Shown piece by piece: positions 21,131 to 33,540 of a stretch of 64,000 nt of DNA. A program made the position numbers and the translations under genes. This DNA comes from Siniperca chuatsi (taxonomy: Eukaryota > Chordata > Actinopteri > Centrarchiformes > Sinipercidae). The first letter of the stretch is position 1. Every line of letters begins with the position of its first letter. The notes under the pieces are model-generated. The model made no database searches and had not been told where the DNA came from. It was given only the letters and a program-made list of their open reading frames with translations. The DNA lies in assembly GCF_020085105.1 (NCBI RefSeq), contig NC_058058.1, positions 1,568,751 through 1,632,750 of the forward strand, given 5' to 3'.

Positions 21131-21340
21131 CAGTGGTGTGAAAAAGTGTTTGCCCCCTTCCTGATTTCTTATTTTTTTGCATGTTTGTCACACTTAAATG
21201 TTTCAGATCATCAAACAAATTGAAATATTAGTCAAAGATAACACAAGTAAACACAAAATGCACTTTTTAAAAAGAGGTTGTTATTATTAAGGGAAAACAA
21301 AATCCAAACCTACATGGCCCTGTGTGAAAAGTGATTGCCC
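21131..21340. mobile_element. Tc1/mariner-type terminal fragment
   Basis: Begins CAGTGGTGTGAAAAAGTGTT after a TA and continues with GCATGTTTGTCACACTTAAA and GTGTGAAAAGTGATTGCCC. I recall this as the end of a fish Tc1/mariner family. It stops abruptly at 21340, where the second copy of the 16-kb unit begins, so it marks the duplication junction. Confidence 0.7.
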
Positions 21341-21806
21341 ACTAATTTGGGCAGAATGGCTCCTTCCAGAGTTGAACTATTATTACTGATGCATTAGCAG
21401 TTTAATGTCACAGCTGGTCGAAGTGGAGCTAAGTTTAACTACTTTATATACTGTAAGGTAGTTTCATTTGTAAAGTTAATCATACATTTTGTAAGTAAAC
21501 TCTAACTAAAAGTACCTGTAGCTTTCAGATGAATGTAGTGGAGTAGAAAGCAGAACAGTTCTTGAGTTCATTTCTTCCATGTTTCCACCACTGTTCAGAT
21601 CCTTTATTTAAGTAAAGTAACAATTTAAAAATACTTCACTACAAGTAAAAGTACATATTATCAGCAAAGTGTACTTAGTTTTAAAAGTATTGGTTCTGCA
21701 GTAAAATGTCTCCTGTGACCGATATCTGATTCTATCTGATATATTGATTGTTTACTGATAGCTCGAGTTTTAGAGCAGCATTTTACTGTTGTAGCTGCTC
21801 GAGGTT
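21341..21806. repeat. Dispersed teleost repeat, left arm (truncated at junction)
   Basis: Starts at ACTAATTTGGGCAGAATGG, which corresponds to position 5516 in the first copy. Otherwise as 5352-5926. Confidence 0.7.
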
Positions 21807-22228
21807 CAGCTAGTTTTAACTGCTTTATATACAGTCAGCTAGTTTTAACTGCTTTATATACAGTTAGCTAGTTTTAACTGCTTTATACACTGTTAGCTAG
21901 TTTTAACTGCTTTATATACAGTCAGCTAGTTTTAACTACTTTATATACAGTTAGCTAGTTTTAACTGCTTTATATACAGTCAGCTAGTTTTAACTGCTTT
22001 ATATACAGTTAGCTAGTTTTAACTGCTTTATACACTGTTAGCTAGTTTTAACTGCTTTATATACAGTCAGCTAGTTTTAACTGCTTTATATACAGTTAGC
22101 TAGTTTTAACTGCTTTATATACAGTCAGCTAGTTTTAACTGCTTTATATACAGTTAGCTAGTTTTAACTGCTTTATATACAGTCAGCTAGTTTTAACTGC
22201 TTTATATACAGTTAGCTAGTTTTAACTG
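21807..22228. repeat. 29-bp tandem array, copy 4
   Basis: About 14.6 units of the same 29-bp repeat, in the same host repeat. Confidence 0.95.
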
Positions 22229-23615
22229 TCTGTGAGATGATTAATGGGAGAGGAAAGAAGAAAAATGATACACAAATCAGTTTTCTGCTTTTGACTTTTC
22301 TCTAATCTTGGATTTTCTTTGTAAAATATTGAATAATTTGACCTCCTCAGGGCTCGAACAGTTAGTGGAGTTAAGCCATGTGAGAAGTTAAGAGGTGAAA
22401 TGTCTCTGGTGGAGCTACTAACAACTCACAGACATCTGAAACAAGGGGCCCTAACCAGACACCACAAACCAAAAACAAGCCAATATATTGCATTTTATAA
22501 GCTCATCATATGTTTTATTATGTAAAATGTTCATCTGCAGAGTAACTTGTAACTATAGCTTTCAGATAAATGTAGTAAAATGCACAATATTTCCCTCTGA
22601 ACTGTAGTGGAGTAGAAGGAAAGTAGTACTTCAAAACTATATTTAAGTTAAAAAAAGTGAAGAAACAGTGCCAGGAAATGCACTGATATCATTACACATA
22701 CAAACATTAGGTGCAAGGAGAACGCAGGGAGCGCTTTACATTCAGTAAAAATACATTAACGTAAAAGGAGATGGGAAAATGGAAGAAGACAAAAACAGAA
22801 ACTATTTCAAGTATATTTTAAAGTTACGGATTCGTAGCAGCTTACAATTACAGCACAGGGCAAATTCTAGCATTGCTGGTAATAACTGTTAGTAGGAATC
22901 TCCTCTGTGGCTGAAGTCTCCAGTTCGACCACTGAGCGGCAGTAAAAGTCAGTGTCAACAACCTGAAAGGTTCCTCTGTAGCTTTAAAAAAAGACAAATG
23001 TGTCTATTGTGCTCGTCAAGTTGGCTGCTTAACTGATTCAAACCTGGCAGATGCAGTGCTTCATAGTTTGCAGACTAATGTTTCCACCTGACAAGCTAAA
23101 ATGTTTTATAGTGACAGTGGTAAAGCACTGATCAAACTGGCTCTTCTTTTGTTCATTAGTATGCATTCAATTTAAATAATTGTATTCTGGATTTTTAAGT
23201 CAATAATTATAATAAAGATAAATAAATATTTATTTTATTATTTGGGCGAACAGTGACGGAGCCTGATTAAAGCAAAGTGAAAATGAACTTCGTCCTGTTG
23301 GTTGCGGCAGAGGTTCAGGTGGTCTTCCTCAGACTGGACGAAACTGGTCTTGAAACTGGTTTCACTTCCCTCTCTGAGCTCAGTAACCACAGCAACAGAC
23401 GGGCATCACCGATGAACCATGACAACAGAGAGGTTTCAGTACTAAAAGATAAAAGTGTCATGTTTTACTGTATTATACATTTTGATTACGAAGCAAAAGC
23501 TTCAGTTGTTGGTGGTTAAACATGTACAGTCAAATCAGTTAAAACGAGTCTCCGGATACAAAAGGAACAAATCAAGCTGGACTAAAATACTGAATCACTT
23601 TCTATATATTGTTAG
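22229..23615. repeat. Dispersed repeat right arm and type I VA flank (copy)
   Basis: Near-identical to 6270-7655, with the same uninformative small frame from 23277. Confidence 0.6.
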
Positions 23616-23822
23616 TTTCTGTTAATCAACATGAGGATGATTCAAACAGCCAGCTGTCCCAGCACTGAGGAGGAAACACCATGATATGTTGAGGACAGCT
23701 ACAGTTCACTGACTCTGTGTGTTTGCATATCTGTCCTGCCTCTCTGCTCCCAGCCGTTAAGAGGCCAGTGTTGATCAGTGGCTGTCCAGGCCTTTCAGAG
23801 CCACTGACACGCCGGCAGCACA

Positions 23823-24385
23823 ATGATGATGTCACTGATTCCACTGCTGGCCACCCTGGGGCTCCTTGTTCAGGGTGAGACTCTCTTCTGAAAACTTTGC
23901 TTCAGGATGCAACCAGGTTCACCACAATGATGTTCTGCTGTGATGGAGAAACACTGAGACGAGCAGCATTTACCTTCTTCCATCTATTCTCCATGTTAAA
24001 GAAATGACTCTTCTGTTTGGATGCTGATCATCTTTCTCCAAGCTGGATTTGTCTCAATAACCCTTCTTCTCTTTTTCATGTTTTCCAGGTTCATCAGGAC
24101 AAATCGTCCTGACTCAGTCTCCTGGATCTCAGTCTGTTGTTCCAGGACAGACTGTCTCTCTCAGATGTAAAACCAGTACAGGTGTTGGTAGCTACCTCCA
24201 CTGGTACCTTCAGAAACCTGGAGAAGCTCCTAAACTCCTGATTTATTATGCTACAACCCTTCAGTCTGGAGTTCCAGGTCGTTTTAGTGGAAGTGGATCT
24301 GGGACTGACTTCACTCTGACCATCAGTGGAGTTCAGGCTGAAGATTCAGGAGTTTACTACTGTCAGCAGAGTTACAGCTCGTTCA
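23823..24385 (+). CDS. VA4: Ig light-chain V gene, family A
   Basis: Leader exon 23823-23874, V exon 24089-24385. CDR1 TGVGSY, CDR2 YATTLQ, short CDR3 QQSYSSF. Conserved Cys, Trp and Cys present. RSS: heptamer 24386-24392, nonamer 24405-24413. Octamer-like site 23721-23728. Intact. Duplicate partner of VA1; the flanks are nearly identical while CDR1, CDR2 and CDR3 differ. Confidence 0.93.
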
Positions 24386-24413
24386 CACAGTGATACAACG
24401 TCGTACAAAAACC

Positions 24414-26417
24414 TCCCTCAGCTGGAGAGGAACTGATCTGACTCAACAGCTGCACTGAAACTAAAACATTAGAAGCTTCTCTAAAAGAAAACTCATGATT
24501 GTGTTAAAAAGTTATATTTTTATTGTGGAAATATTTTTCATAGAATTCAGCAGAGTATTTTATTATTACTGACTAACAGTGTTTGAGACATTATCACACT
24601 GTTACAGTTTACTCAAACATTGTTTTACAGCAAAGTTTCAATCAGAAAAAAAATGGTTCAACAAGGAATTGTAACACAAAACTCTGAATCATTTGTTCTG
24701 GAGAAAATGTTTAATCTTTGACTGATTTGTTGATTTTTTCAAACTCACTGGGAATACTGAATTAGTCAAGAAGAAACCAGAATATAACAATTACAGTGAA
24801 GCAGTCATTGGCAATTATCTTTTTTAATTAATATTGTTAGTTACAAAATAAATAAAAAGATAGTGCAGAAGTTAAAATAAAGGAATATAATATGATATAT
24901 ATAATATAATATGATGAAATAAAACATAATACTGTAAATATAAAACTATAAAACTGTAGTAGGCAGGTGCACAGTAATGATAAAATGAAAAAATTGTAAT
25001 GTATGGCCAGATAAAAACAGGATTTTAGACAGGCAGTCCACTCATATACATATATACTGCAATGGTTACACAGGTAGTATAAATAAATATATATATACAG
25101 GACAAAGCTGAATGAAAGAGTGGAGAAACATCTCAAAGCAGATGCTTTGGTGCACCAGGGCTCACTGAACCTTTTGGTGAGGATGAAAATGATGTGAATA
25201 AAATGATCTCAACCCAGTTTCGCATCTGTGGAAGGTTTTGGATCAACGTGTAAGACAACGCTCTCCACCACCATCTCCATATGACCAAATTATATAATAT
25301 AAACTTTCATCTTCAGATCTGTGTAGTGACGTCTGTGTCTCTGATGCTGTATTTGCTGTTTCTCTCTACCTGCTGTACTCAGGTCTGTCTGATCTCAGTC
25401 AGATGACCTGATTAATAAAGGTTGTATATGTAACTGAGGGAACATCTTGTGGAGGAGGTGTTCATCCCTCCAGTAGAGCTCCACAGACTTGGCAAGGAGC
25501 CCTGAAGCTGGTCTGGAGGCTCGTGGTGGCCTGACTCCATACTAACACACTTCATGCTGCCTTTTCCTGTCAGTTGTCACCCATCTTTATATATACTATA
25601 TTTACTGTGTGTGTATATACATACATACAAATTGTGATGTATGCAGGTATAAACGGTAGTAATAAATATAATATATAAACGGGAGCTGTAAACATTGACT
25701 AATAATAGTAGTATAGTAACACTAAGTAATACTTTCATGATGCCTCTACTGTTCAATTTGTTGACACTGTCATAGAGATTTCAGTTAAATAATATTTTAG
25801 CATAGAGTAGTTAGTGATGGTTTTGCACTCGACTGTTATATTCAGACATGTTTCTAATATTTTGCCCCCTCATATATGTAAATAGGAGGTGAAATGCTTA
25901 AAAACAACTCTCAATATAATGTAGTCCAGTACAACACCACCTTTATATGACCTCAGTAATGAACATATAAGTGAATTTACACATTTGTGACAAAGTCAAC
26001 AAAAACTGAACATTATGAGCTTCAGTAAAGACAGATTTTATGGCACAGATGTTGGCCACTGATTTGCAATAGATTGTGACCACTGACTGTATATCGTCTA
26101 AATTTCCATTTATGTTTATTTTCCAAGCTTCTGAATGTCAGCTTCCCAACAGCTGCATCCTCCACAGCCTCATACCAAACCTGGAAAGCAACATGGCCAC
26201 TTTCTCAAAAGCAATGCTTCAGAGTTTTAGTGAGAATATTATGATTTACTGACACAATGTATTCCAGCAAACACATGTATTTTATTGTTGTAACCCTAAA
26301 TGATTTATGTAATATGTAAATCCATTAAAAATTAAATTCTTTCCTTTTGTCATCTCTTTTATTTGTCTTTGCGGTTGAACTCTTCAGCAGATGCAGTATG
26401 TAAATATTTCCAGGGTT
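24414..26417. other. Spacer between VA4 and C2 with Tc1 relic
   Basis: Near-copy of 8461-10444. It includes the Tc1-like transposase relic (about 25105-25275) and AT-rich runs (24840-25090). No gene. Confidence 0.6.
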
Positions 26418-26528
26418 AAATATGAGGATCACACTCGTTTTGTGTCTTTCTATGCTGATGACATACTGCTTTTTATTTCAGATGTTCAAAATATTTTTCA
26501 TACTTATTTAAAAGAGATGATTCAATGA
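26418..26528 (+). pseudogene. L1-like reverse transcriptase relic (YADD box), copy 2
   Basis: Same 36-codon stretch with FYADDILLF as at 10445-10555, in the second copy of the duplication. Confidence 0.7.
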
Positions 26529-27084
26529 TTAGATTAAAGTTTTCCTACCATGTGATTTTGTTCCAAAGGTTTATTATTAAAGAAAAATCTGTAATGACTA
26601 TAGGAGAATATAGTTTCAGTCATGAAGGCATTCATATAGATTGTGGCAAAACATTTCAGCCTTAAACTACAACCATCACTGGTTTGGACTAATCAAACAA
26701 TAGTGACGAATTTTGTCTGATTGTATAATGTCTCTTAATATACAGTATGTATGGCTATACATTATGTAATGTTACTCATTCTTTCTAAAGTCATCATAGA
26801 GAAATTACAACATTTTTGTGAGCTCAGTTTTGCTCTGGATTTCATACAGTCAGTGTTACCATTTAAAGAAACTCATTCAGCCACTTTGATATAAAACAAC
26901 AAAACCAACTGATTTGATGAAAACGTCTTTATTATCTGGAAACACTGAAATAATATTGAAACATTGGAACAAGCTAGTAAATATTGTTATTGAAACATGT
27001 CAAATAAAAGAGAGAGACAGTTGCAGAGTGCAGAGTGAGAGCAGTATCAGAGTTAAACCAGTAGCAGAGTCCCAGTGAGTCAGG

Positions 27085-27419
27085 TCAGGACTGGGGACAC
27101 TGGTCTCTCCTCAGCGTCTCTGAGAGCGGAGTCTGGGAGCCCTGGGTGGCCTCACAGGTCACAGAGCCCACCTTCCTCCACTGGTCTGCAGGGAGCCTCA
27201 GGGTGCTGCTCCAGCTGTAGTGGCCGTCCTTCTCCAGCACCCCGGGGCTCCTGCTCTCCTCCCAGCTGCTGCTGCTGCTGCTGCTGCTGCCGTCCACCTT
27301 CCAGGCCAGACTCCAGTCTGAGGGGAAGCCCTTGTTGGCCAGGCACATGAGCGTGGCCTTGCCCTGCTGCAGCTCCTCGCTGGAGGGGGGCAGCACCGTC
27401 AGGGTGGGACGGACATCAC
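27085..27419 (-). CDS. C2: Ig light-chain constant exon
   Basis: Same domain as C1 with eight Ser in the KVDG-Ser run instead of seven and Val for Ala at residue 2 (DVRPTLTV). All three functional Cys are present, ending DQCPQS. Acceptor CCTAG just upstream; poly(A) signal at 26928-26933. Intact. Confidence 0.93.
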
Positions 27420-28268
27420 CTAGGAGACACCAATCAGCTTAGAGGACAGGGACCACACAGTTGTCAATCAAACACCAGCGACTTGGACACCTTTACTGTG
27501 TGAGAGTGGATTTTCTCCTTTAAGGAGTTTCTGTCAGATGGTTTTTCTGCTCCACCAGTCACTCACTCACACATTGTTTCACTTCCTTTAAGAAACCTCT
27601 CATGCATATCAGCACAGAAAGAGTCCTCATATGACCTGAAAGACATCAAACTACACTGGAAATAAAAGAACCATATTTTAAACTTTAAAATACAAAAAAA
27701 CACTTTTTTTTATTATTTGAGAAAACATTGAAATCCCCTTTTCAGTCATCTATGATTTCATTCAAAGTCCTGCTACATTTATACAAACATATTTACTGTC
27801 AAAACTGTCAAAAGGGCAAAAGTTAATCAGATGCACTTTTAAAGGACATTATTAGCCAAAATAACCGACGACCAGGTAAACTGTTCATCAGACAGATTTA
27901 AAAATACAAATAGCATCAGAGAATTGTCGACATTATTTCAAACTGAGGTTAAAAGACAATTTGAGCCATTTTAGAAGATCAGAGATTTGAACATATTTTT
28001 CTTCATTCTATTCACTATTCAAAATAAGTTTTACTTACTTACTTTATTTTTCCTCCAGTTCAAACACATTTAAACATTTAAAGAGAAGTTCAGTAAAGCT
28101 GCTTTGAGTTCAACTTCATGGTTAAAGAGGAGAAATGAACAATAAGATTGAGTCTTTAAAGTGATTTAGATCAGTCCAGTGGAAATTTATATCTACTACA
28201 AATGTTCAGACACAGAAATTAAAACCTAAACTGACGATACGATATTTAATATTTGTGCAGAAACTTAC
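27420..28268 (-). other. J-C intron of cluster 2
   Basis: Non-coding; near-copy of 11445-12291 with the NF-kappaB-like GGGGATTTC (minus strand) at 27730-27738. Confidence 0.5.
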
Positions 28269-28306
28269 TTCCAACATCCAGTCTGGTTCCTCCACCAAAA
28301 GTCAAC
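28269..28306 (-). CDS. J2-proximal: Ig light-chain J segment
   Basis: Encodes [12 protein letters not shown]. Donor GTAAGT 28263-28268. RSS: heptamer 28307-28313, 23-bp spacer, nonamer 28337-28345. Differs from J1-proximal at the first residue (Leu for Arg). Confidence 0.93.
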
Positions 28307-28638
28307 CACAGTGATACAAACTGATTGAGTCGTCGTACAAAAACCTCTCACTGCAGAGAGACACGGCTCTCTGACTTTGTCTGACAAAAGTCCTCAAGTT
28401 TCAACTTTAATCTAAAAATCGAAATGCACGACTTCTCTGCTCCAAGCAATTATAATCATTACATTCATGATTTAATTTATAATACAAAACTGCACTTTGG
28501 TTTTTTAGACAACACTTCATGGCAAAATTTGGAAGTTAAGATACATAATCGCATATTTCAATTTCTAGACAAAAATATAATTGCAGAAATAAAAATGTTG
28601 CTCATGAATTAATGAAATACATCAAAAATTGAACTTAC

Positions 28639-28676
28639 TTCCAAACTCCAGTCTGGTTCCTCCACCGAACGTGTAC
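28639..28676 (-). CDS. J2-distal: Ig light-chain J segment
   Basis: Encodes [12 protein letters not shown]. Donor GTAAGT 28633-28638. RSS: heptamer 28677-28683, 23-bp spacer 28684-28706, nonamer 28707-28715. Confidence 0.93.
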
Positions 28677-28715
28677 CACAGTGATACAAACTGATTGAGT
28701 CGTCGTACAAAAACC

Positions 28716-29096
28716 TCTCACTGCAGAGAGACACGGCTCTCTGACTTTGAACACAACAAACTCAACATAAACACTTCCTGTTTTTAAAAGAATTAATTAT
28801 TTCATATTATATTGATCAAACACGGACATCATTTTCAGAATTAATCACATTTTAATAAATGTTTTTTCCTTCATGTAAATGTGAAATTTTAATTATTCTA
28901 GCATTAAATTAAACCAAAAAATAACACTCTTAAAGAAAATGTATCTGCAGTCATCAAAACCAATCCACATGAAAATGATCACTAACACATTATTCAATCA
29001 ATACTCTGGTAAATGTATTGATCCATTGAGAAACAGCATCGTCAGAGTAATCCAAGTCCCTGCTGGAGTCAGTCAGAGCATTTCCATAGAGAGCCA
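28716..29096. other. Spacer between the distal J2 and the VB2 promoter
   Basis: AT-rich, no gene; as in cluster 1. Confidence 0.5.
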
Positions 29097-29223
29097 CTTT
29101 GCATCAGCAGCACCATGCTCCAGTGCTCTGGGAGAGTTTATAGTCCTGAGAGTTGAACACTGGATGACTGACAGCTGTCCTTCATGACAACAGAAGCCAC
29201 AGAAATCCTCCTCATCAAAAAAC

Positions 29224-29703
29224 ATGACTTTGCTCTCCGTCCTCATCTGGACTCTCCTCTGCTTCACTCAGGGTGAGGAAAATCATTTTTCTGTGATGTG
29301 AAAATCATTTGGAGTGTAGCTGAGTTTCACCTCACCGTCTCATGTCCCGTGTTTCTTCTCTCTCCTCAGGGTCTGTTGGACAAAATGTTGTCTTGACTCA
29401 GCCAGCAGCCAAAGCAGTGCAGCTGGGTCAACGTGTCTCTATTGACTGTAAGGCCAGTCCAAAAGTTGGTTACTCTGGTTCACAATACTACCTGGTCCTG
29501 GTACCAACAGAAAACTGGAGAAGCTCCTAAACTTCTGATCTACATAACATCGGAAACATCTTCTGGAAACTCCTCCAGATTCAGTGGAAGTGGAGCAGGG
29601 AATGGAGTTGACTTCACTCTGACCATCAGTGGAGTCCAGGCTGAAGATGCAGCAGTTTACTACTGTCAGAGTTATCATTATATCAACAGTCAAGCTGTGT
29701 TCA
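29224..29703 (+). pseudogene. VB2: Ig light-chain V pseudogene, family B
   Basis: Leader exon 29224-29272 and promoter are like VB1; V exon 29370-29703. An extra base near 29494 (CTACCTGGTCCTGGTACC against CTACCTGTCCTGGTACC in VB1) shifts the frame just before the conserved Trp, so the exon cannot be read through. The rest is otherwise normal ([18 protein letters not shown]3 [12 protein letters not shown]). RSS intact: heptamer 29704-29710, nonamer 29723-29731, so it could still rearrange. VB5 has CTACCTGGTCTGGTACC, so the extra base may come from mixing two alleles. A sequencing error cannot be excluded. Confidence 0.85.
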
Positions 29704-29731
29704 CACAGTGAAAAAGCGTCGTACAAAAACC

Positions 29732-30065
29732 TCCCTCAGTCAGACTGAACAGAAACTGAACTGCCTGCTGCAGCTGGAAGCTACTGCAGAGACTGATACA
29801 GTTCACTGAGGACACACACACACACACATGTTTGTTTCACTGACCCCGTGGGGGACAGTCACTGACATAATGCTTTCCCTAGCCCCTTACCCTAACCATA
29901 ACCATAACCTAATAGTAACCTGTACCCTAAAACCAAGTCTTAACCCTCAAAAAGCCGTCTCTACCCACGGGGACCTCAGTTTCTGTCCCCACAGTGACCC
30001 CATGGGTTAGTGTGCGTTCAGGTTAAAGTCCCCACTGGGATATAAAAACAAGAAACACACAAATA
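29732..30065. repeat. (CA)n and dispersed repeat downstream of VB2
   Basis: Short CA run (29811-29829) and the same AACCATAACC/CCCCACTGGGATATAA repeat as in cluster 1. Confidence 0.6.
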
Positions 30066-31675
30066 CCAGTTTTCCTCCTGAAGTTCAAACAGTCCACCTT
30101 AACAACCTGAAGAGACACAAACCAGATTCACAACATATGAAACATCAACGTCCACATATCACACTGAAATCTCAGGACCCTGAAGCTCCATATCTGCAAT
30201 GCAACAAATGTTTTCTGTGGCAGAAACACTGACGCTTCATAAACATAATGTATTCTGTGCCACAATCCATACAGTACATGTCACTGAACAAGCTGATTGT
30301 TTACCAAACGCCTCATATGTCCCCTCATACGTCATCACAACAGCTGTGTGTGAACAGAGAGACAGTTTTTGGACAAAAGAAAGTGTTTTCGATTTAACCA
30401 ACTAATGAGTTTGAGGCCTTGATGCTCCTCTGAGATTTGATCTAAATACTTTCTTTAACGTCAGTTTACGTTGTTTGTGTGGGTCATAGAGTTATGAGGT
30501 GCAAAGTTGATTTAAGACTTAGAAAGTCTCTGGTTATAGTTCCATGGTGTGAATAGTTGCTAGCTGAGATTATCGGCTAATGTTAGCTCTCTGAGCTAGT
30601 CTGCTTGCATTGCACACTTGACAGCTAACGAGCTAACTGATGCACTTTATTATTTTAATTAAAGTATTGTCACAATGTTTCCTATTCTTGTATATTTACA
30701 GTATGTGTATGGACAGAGATTGGAAGCACTGGAACCACCTTTCTCTGTTTTGATCTGTTTAAGCATGATTTTGCAGAGGCAGTAAAGACGTTAGCTACGC
30801 TAAAGCCCTTTTTCAATTTCATATATAACCTAAAGAAATGTCTGTATTTACACAGATGGATGTATGAATTTTTTTTTTTCTACAAAACAGCCAGGTTCAG
30901 GTGAGAGAGTAAGGTCAAAATGATGTTACTTCTAGTAACACTTACTTCTGTATTTTCTAGCTGCATACAATATGTTTGTGTGTGATTGTCAGTGCAACGA
31001 GGAGAGAGGAGGATGGAGAGAAAGAGGACAGAGAAAGAGAGAGAGGGAGAGAGCAGGAAGAACCAGGTGAAAAAGTGCACAGATAGTGAAGTTAAGATTG
31101 GATCTGTTCGGTCTCGTTAGGAGCTGAGCCCCACCAAAGGTCTGATCCTAGAATCGCCCCTGGTTTGGACACATACAGTCGATGTCTTCACAGGTCCAGA
31201 ATGTTGGACCCGATCTGCATTGGATGTATGGTAAACCTACCTGAATCTGAAATTCACCAATTACTTTTTTAAAAGCGAGATCTGATCTGAAGGGGGCCCG
31301 AGCACAGCCAGACCTGACACGAATAGACCCTAATAGAGAGATAACACCAGCACCGGCAGCAGCATGATGAGCTATCAATTAACAAGAAGCTGTAATCAAA
31401 AAGAGCAGCAATACTTTAGACTAATTATAATGTCCTGAGTCAGAGAAGCTCATTTCTAAAATATTATATTTTTATATGCTTCAAAAACTAAATTATATAA
31501 ATAATGAAAATCCTGTTTTCACCTCCTGGACCAGCAGAAAGACAGAAGATACATTTCTGTACCGAACCAAATCAAAGTAATAGTGATTAATAGTCAATTT
31601 TTAAATAAAGGTTACTGATTTCCTAGAATACTTTGTCTTGCTGTGATTATGACGCACTGCACAGCTGTTTATCAT
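30066..31675. other. Non-coding spacer between VB2 and VA5
   Basis: Near-copy of 14116-15712. No gene seen. Confidence 0.5.
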
Positions 31676-31864
31676 CTATACATAACAAGTAATTCCATGT
31701 CTCCTACTATTAACCAACCACAGCATGGAAAGTCTTAACAGCAAAGGACCCAGGATGGAGCCTGGGGGGACGCCCAGATTATAATTGGCAGTAGCTGATG
31801 AATGTTGACCAAGTGAGACAACATCATGTCTGCCTGACAGATAAGGACTGAACCAGTTTAACAC
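31676..31864 (-). pseudogene. LINE reverse transcriptase relic, copy 2
   Basis: Same fragment as 15713-15901, with GVPPGSILGPLL. Confidence 0.7.
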
Positions 31865-32448
31865 CGTGACACAGAAGGCAACATGTCTCTTCAGTCGAAG
31901 TAGACGTTTACTGTAACTTACTCTACTAATGAGAGCAATTAAATACTAAATATATATTTAATATTTTCTTATAATCCATATTTAATCTAAGGTCATTAAT
32001 CATGTTTGGTCCAGTGTTGTGGAGTAAATAAGGTAAAATTAACTTTCTGTAAAATTTCGTAAGTTGCTTAAAAAATAGTTTTCAGTTTCAATTATCTGAA
32101 TGTGCACCTTCACTGTAGATTCTGTATGATTTGTAGTGTAGCGTGTGACCGCTGTCTTGGCCTATTTATGTTGTCTGTATTCTCTTTATTGACCTAATGC
32201 TGTTTTCATGCTGCCCTCTTGGACAGATCTCTCTTGAAAGACAGTTTATCACAATAAGACGTTCACATGATTTAGTAAATGTTTAAGGAAAGATTTTCTT
32301 GACTTAAAAAGCTGAATATGTAAATACTACACAGCATCCTGAGTTTCATTTAATCAACATGAGGATGATTCAAACAGCCAGCTGTCCCAGCACGGAGGAG
32401 GAAACACCATGATATGTTGAGGACAGCTACAGTTCACTGACTCTGTGT
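31865..32448. other. VA5 upstream flank (type II)
   Basis: Non-coding; near-copy of 15902-16494 with several small indels. Confidence 0.5.
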
Positions 32449-32550
32449 GTTTGCATATCTGTCCTGCCTCTCTGCTCCCAGCCGTTAAGAGGCCAGTGTT
32501 GATCAGTGGCTGTCCAGGCCTTTCAGAGCCACTGACACGCCGGCAGCACA

Positions 32551-33115
32551 ATGATGATGTCACTGATTCCACTGCTGGCCACCCTGGGGCTCCTTGTTCA
32601 GGGTGAGACTCTCTTCTGAAAACTTTGCTTCAGGATGCAACCAGGTTCACCACAATGATGTTCTGCTGTGATGGAGAAACACTGAAACGAGCAGCATTTA
32701 CCTTCTTCCATCTATTCTCCATGTTAAAGAAATGAGACTCTTCTGTTTGGATGCTGATCATCTTTCTCCAAGCTGGATTTGTCTCAATAACCCTTCTCCT
32801 CTTTTTCATGTTTTCCAGGTTCATCAGGACAAATCGTCCTGACTCAGTCTCCTGGATCTCAGTCTGTTGTTCCAGGACAGACTGTCTCTCTCAGATGTAA
32901 AACCAGTACGAGTGTTAGTAGCTCCCTCCACTGGTACCTTCAGAAACCTGGAGAAGCTCCTAAACTCCTGATTTATTATGCTACAACCCTTCACTCTGGA
33001 GTTCCAGGTCGTTTTAGTGGAAGTGGATCTGGGACTGACTTCACTCTGACCATCAGTGGAGTTCAGGCTGAAGATTCAGGAGTTTACTACTGTCAGCAGG
33101 GTTACAGCCCGTTCA
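32551..33115 (+). CDS. VA5: Ig light-chain V gene, family A
   Basis: Leader exon 32551-32602, V exon 32819-33115. CDR1 TSVSSS, CDR2 YATTLHSG as in VA2, but CDR3 is QQGYSPF, one codon shorter. RSS: heptamer 33116-33122, nonamer 33135-33143. Octamer-like site 32449-32456. Intact. The leader intron has GAGACTC where its partner VA2 has GACTC. Confidence 0.93.
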
Positions 33116-33388
33116 CACAGTGATACAACGTCGTACAAAAACCTCCCTCAGCTGGAGAGGAACTGATCTGACTCAACAGCTGCACTGAAGCTAAAACAAC
33201 AGAGGTTTACAAAAAAAACATTTTTATCAATAATAATTCACTTTGAACACTGAAACACTAAATATACTGTATCTAACTAAAAGTTATACTTTTAATACTT
33301 TCATTAAATGTGCAATGTGTAAGAATGTAAGAGATTTAAGTTTAACTAAAATGATCAACACTTCTGACTTCATGTCAAAGACTCCTTT

Positions 33389-33540
33389 CACCGAAAGTGA
33401 AATGATAAAAACGCTCCGCATCAATGTTTTGTGTTAACAGAGAGAGGCCGACTGTGTCAGAAGAAAGTAAACAAAGTGGCTGAGCGCCGACTGAAGGCGT
33501 CGGAGGGAAACAACTTCTGGTCATCAATGGTTCCGGCAGC
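33389..33540 (-). repeat. Duplicated fragment of the zinc-finger 5' flank, copy 2
   Basis: Near-identical to 17436-17590 and 3906-4057, with small deletions. Again the zinc-finger gene does not follow. Confidence 0.85.
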
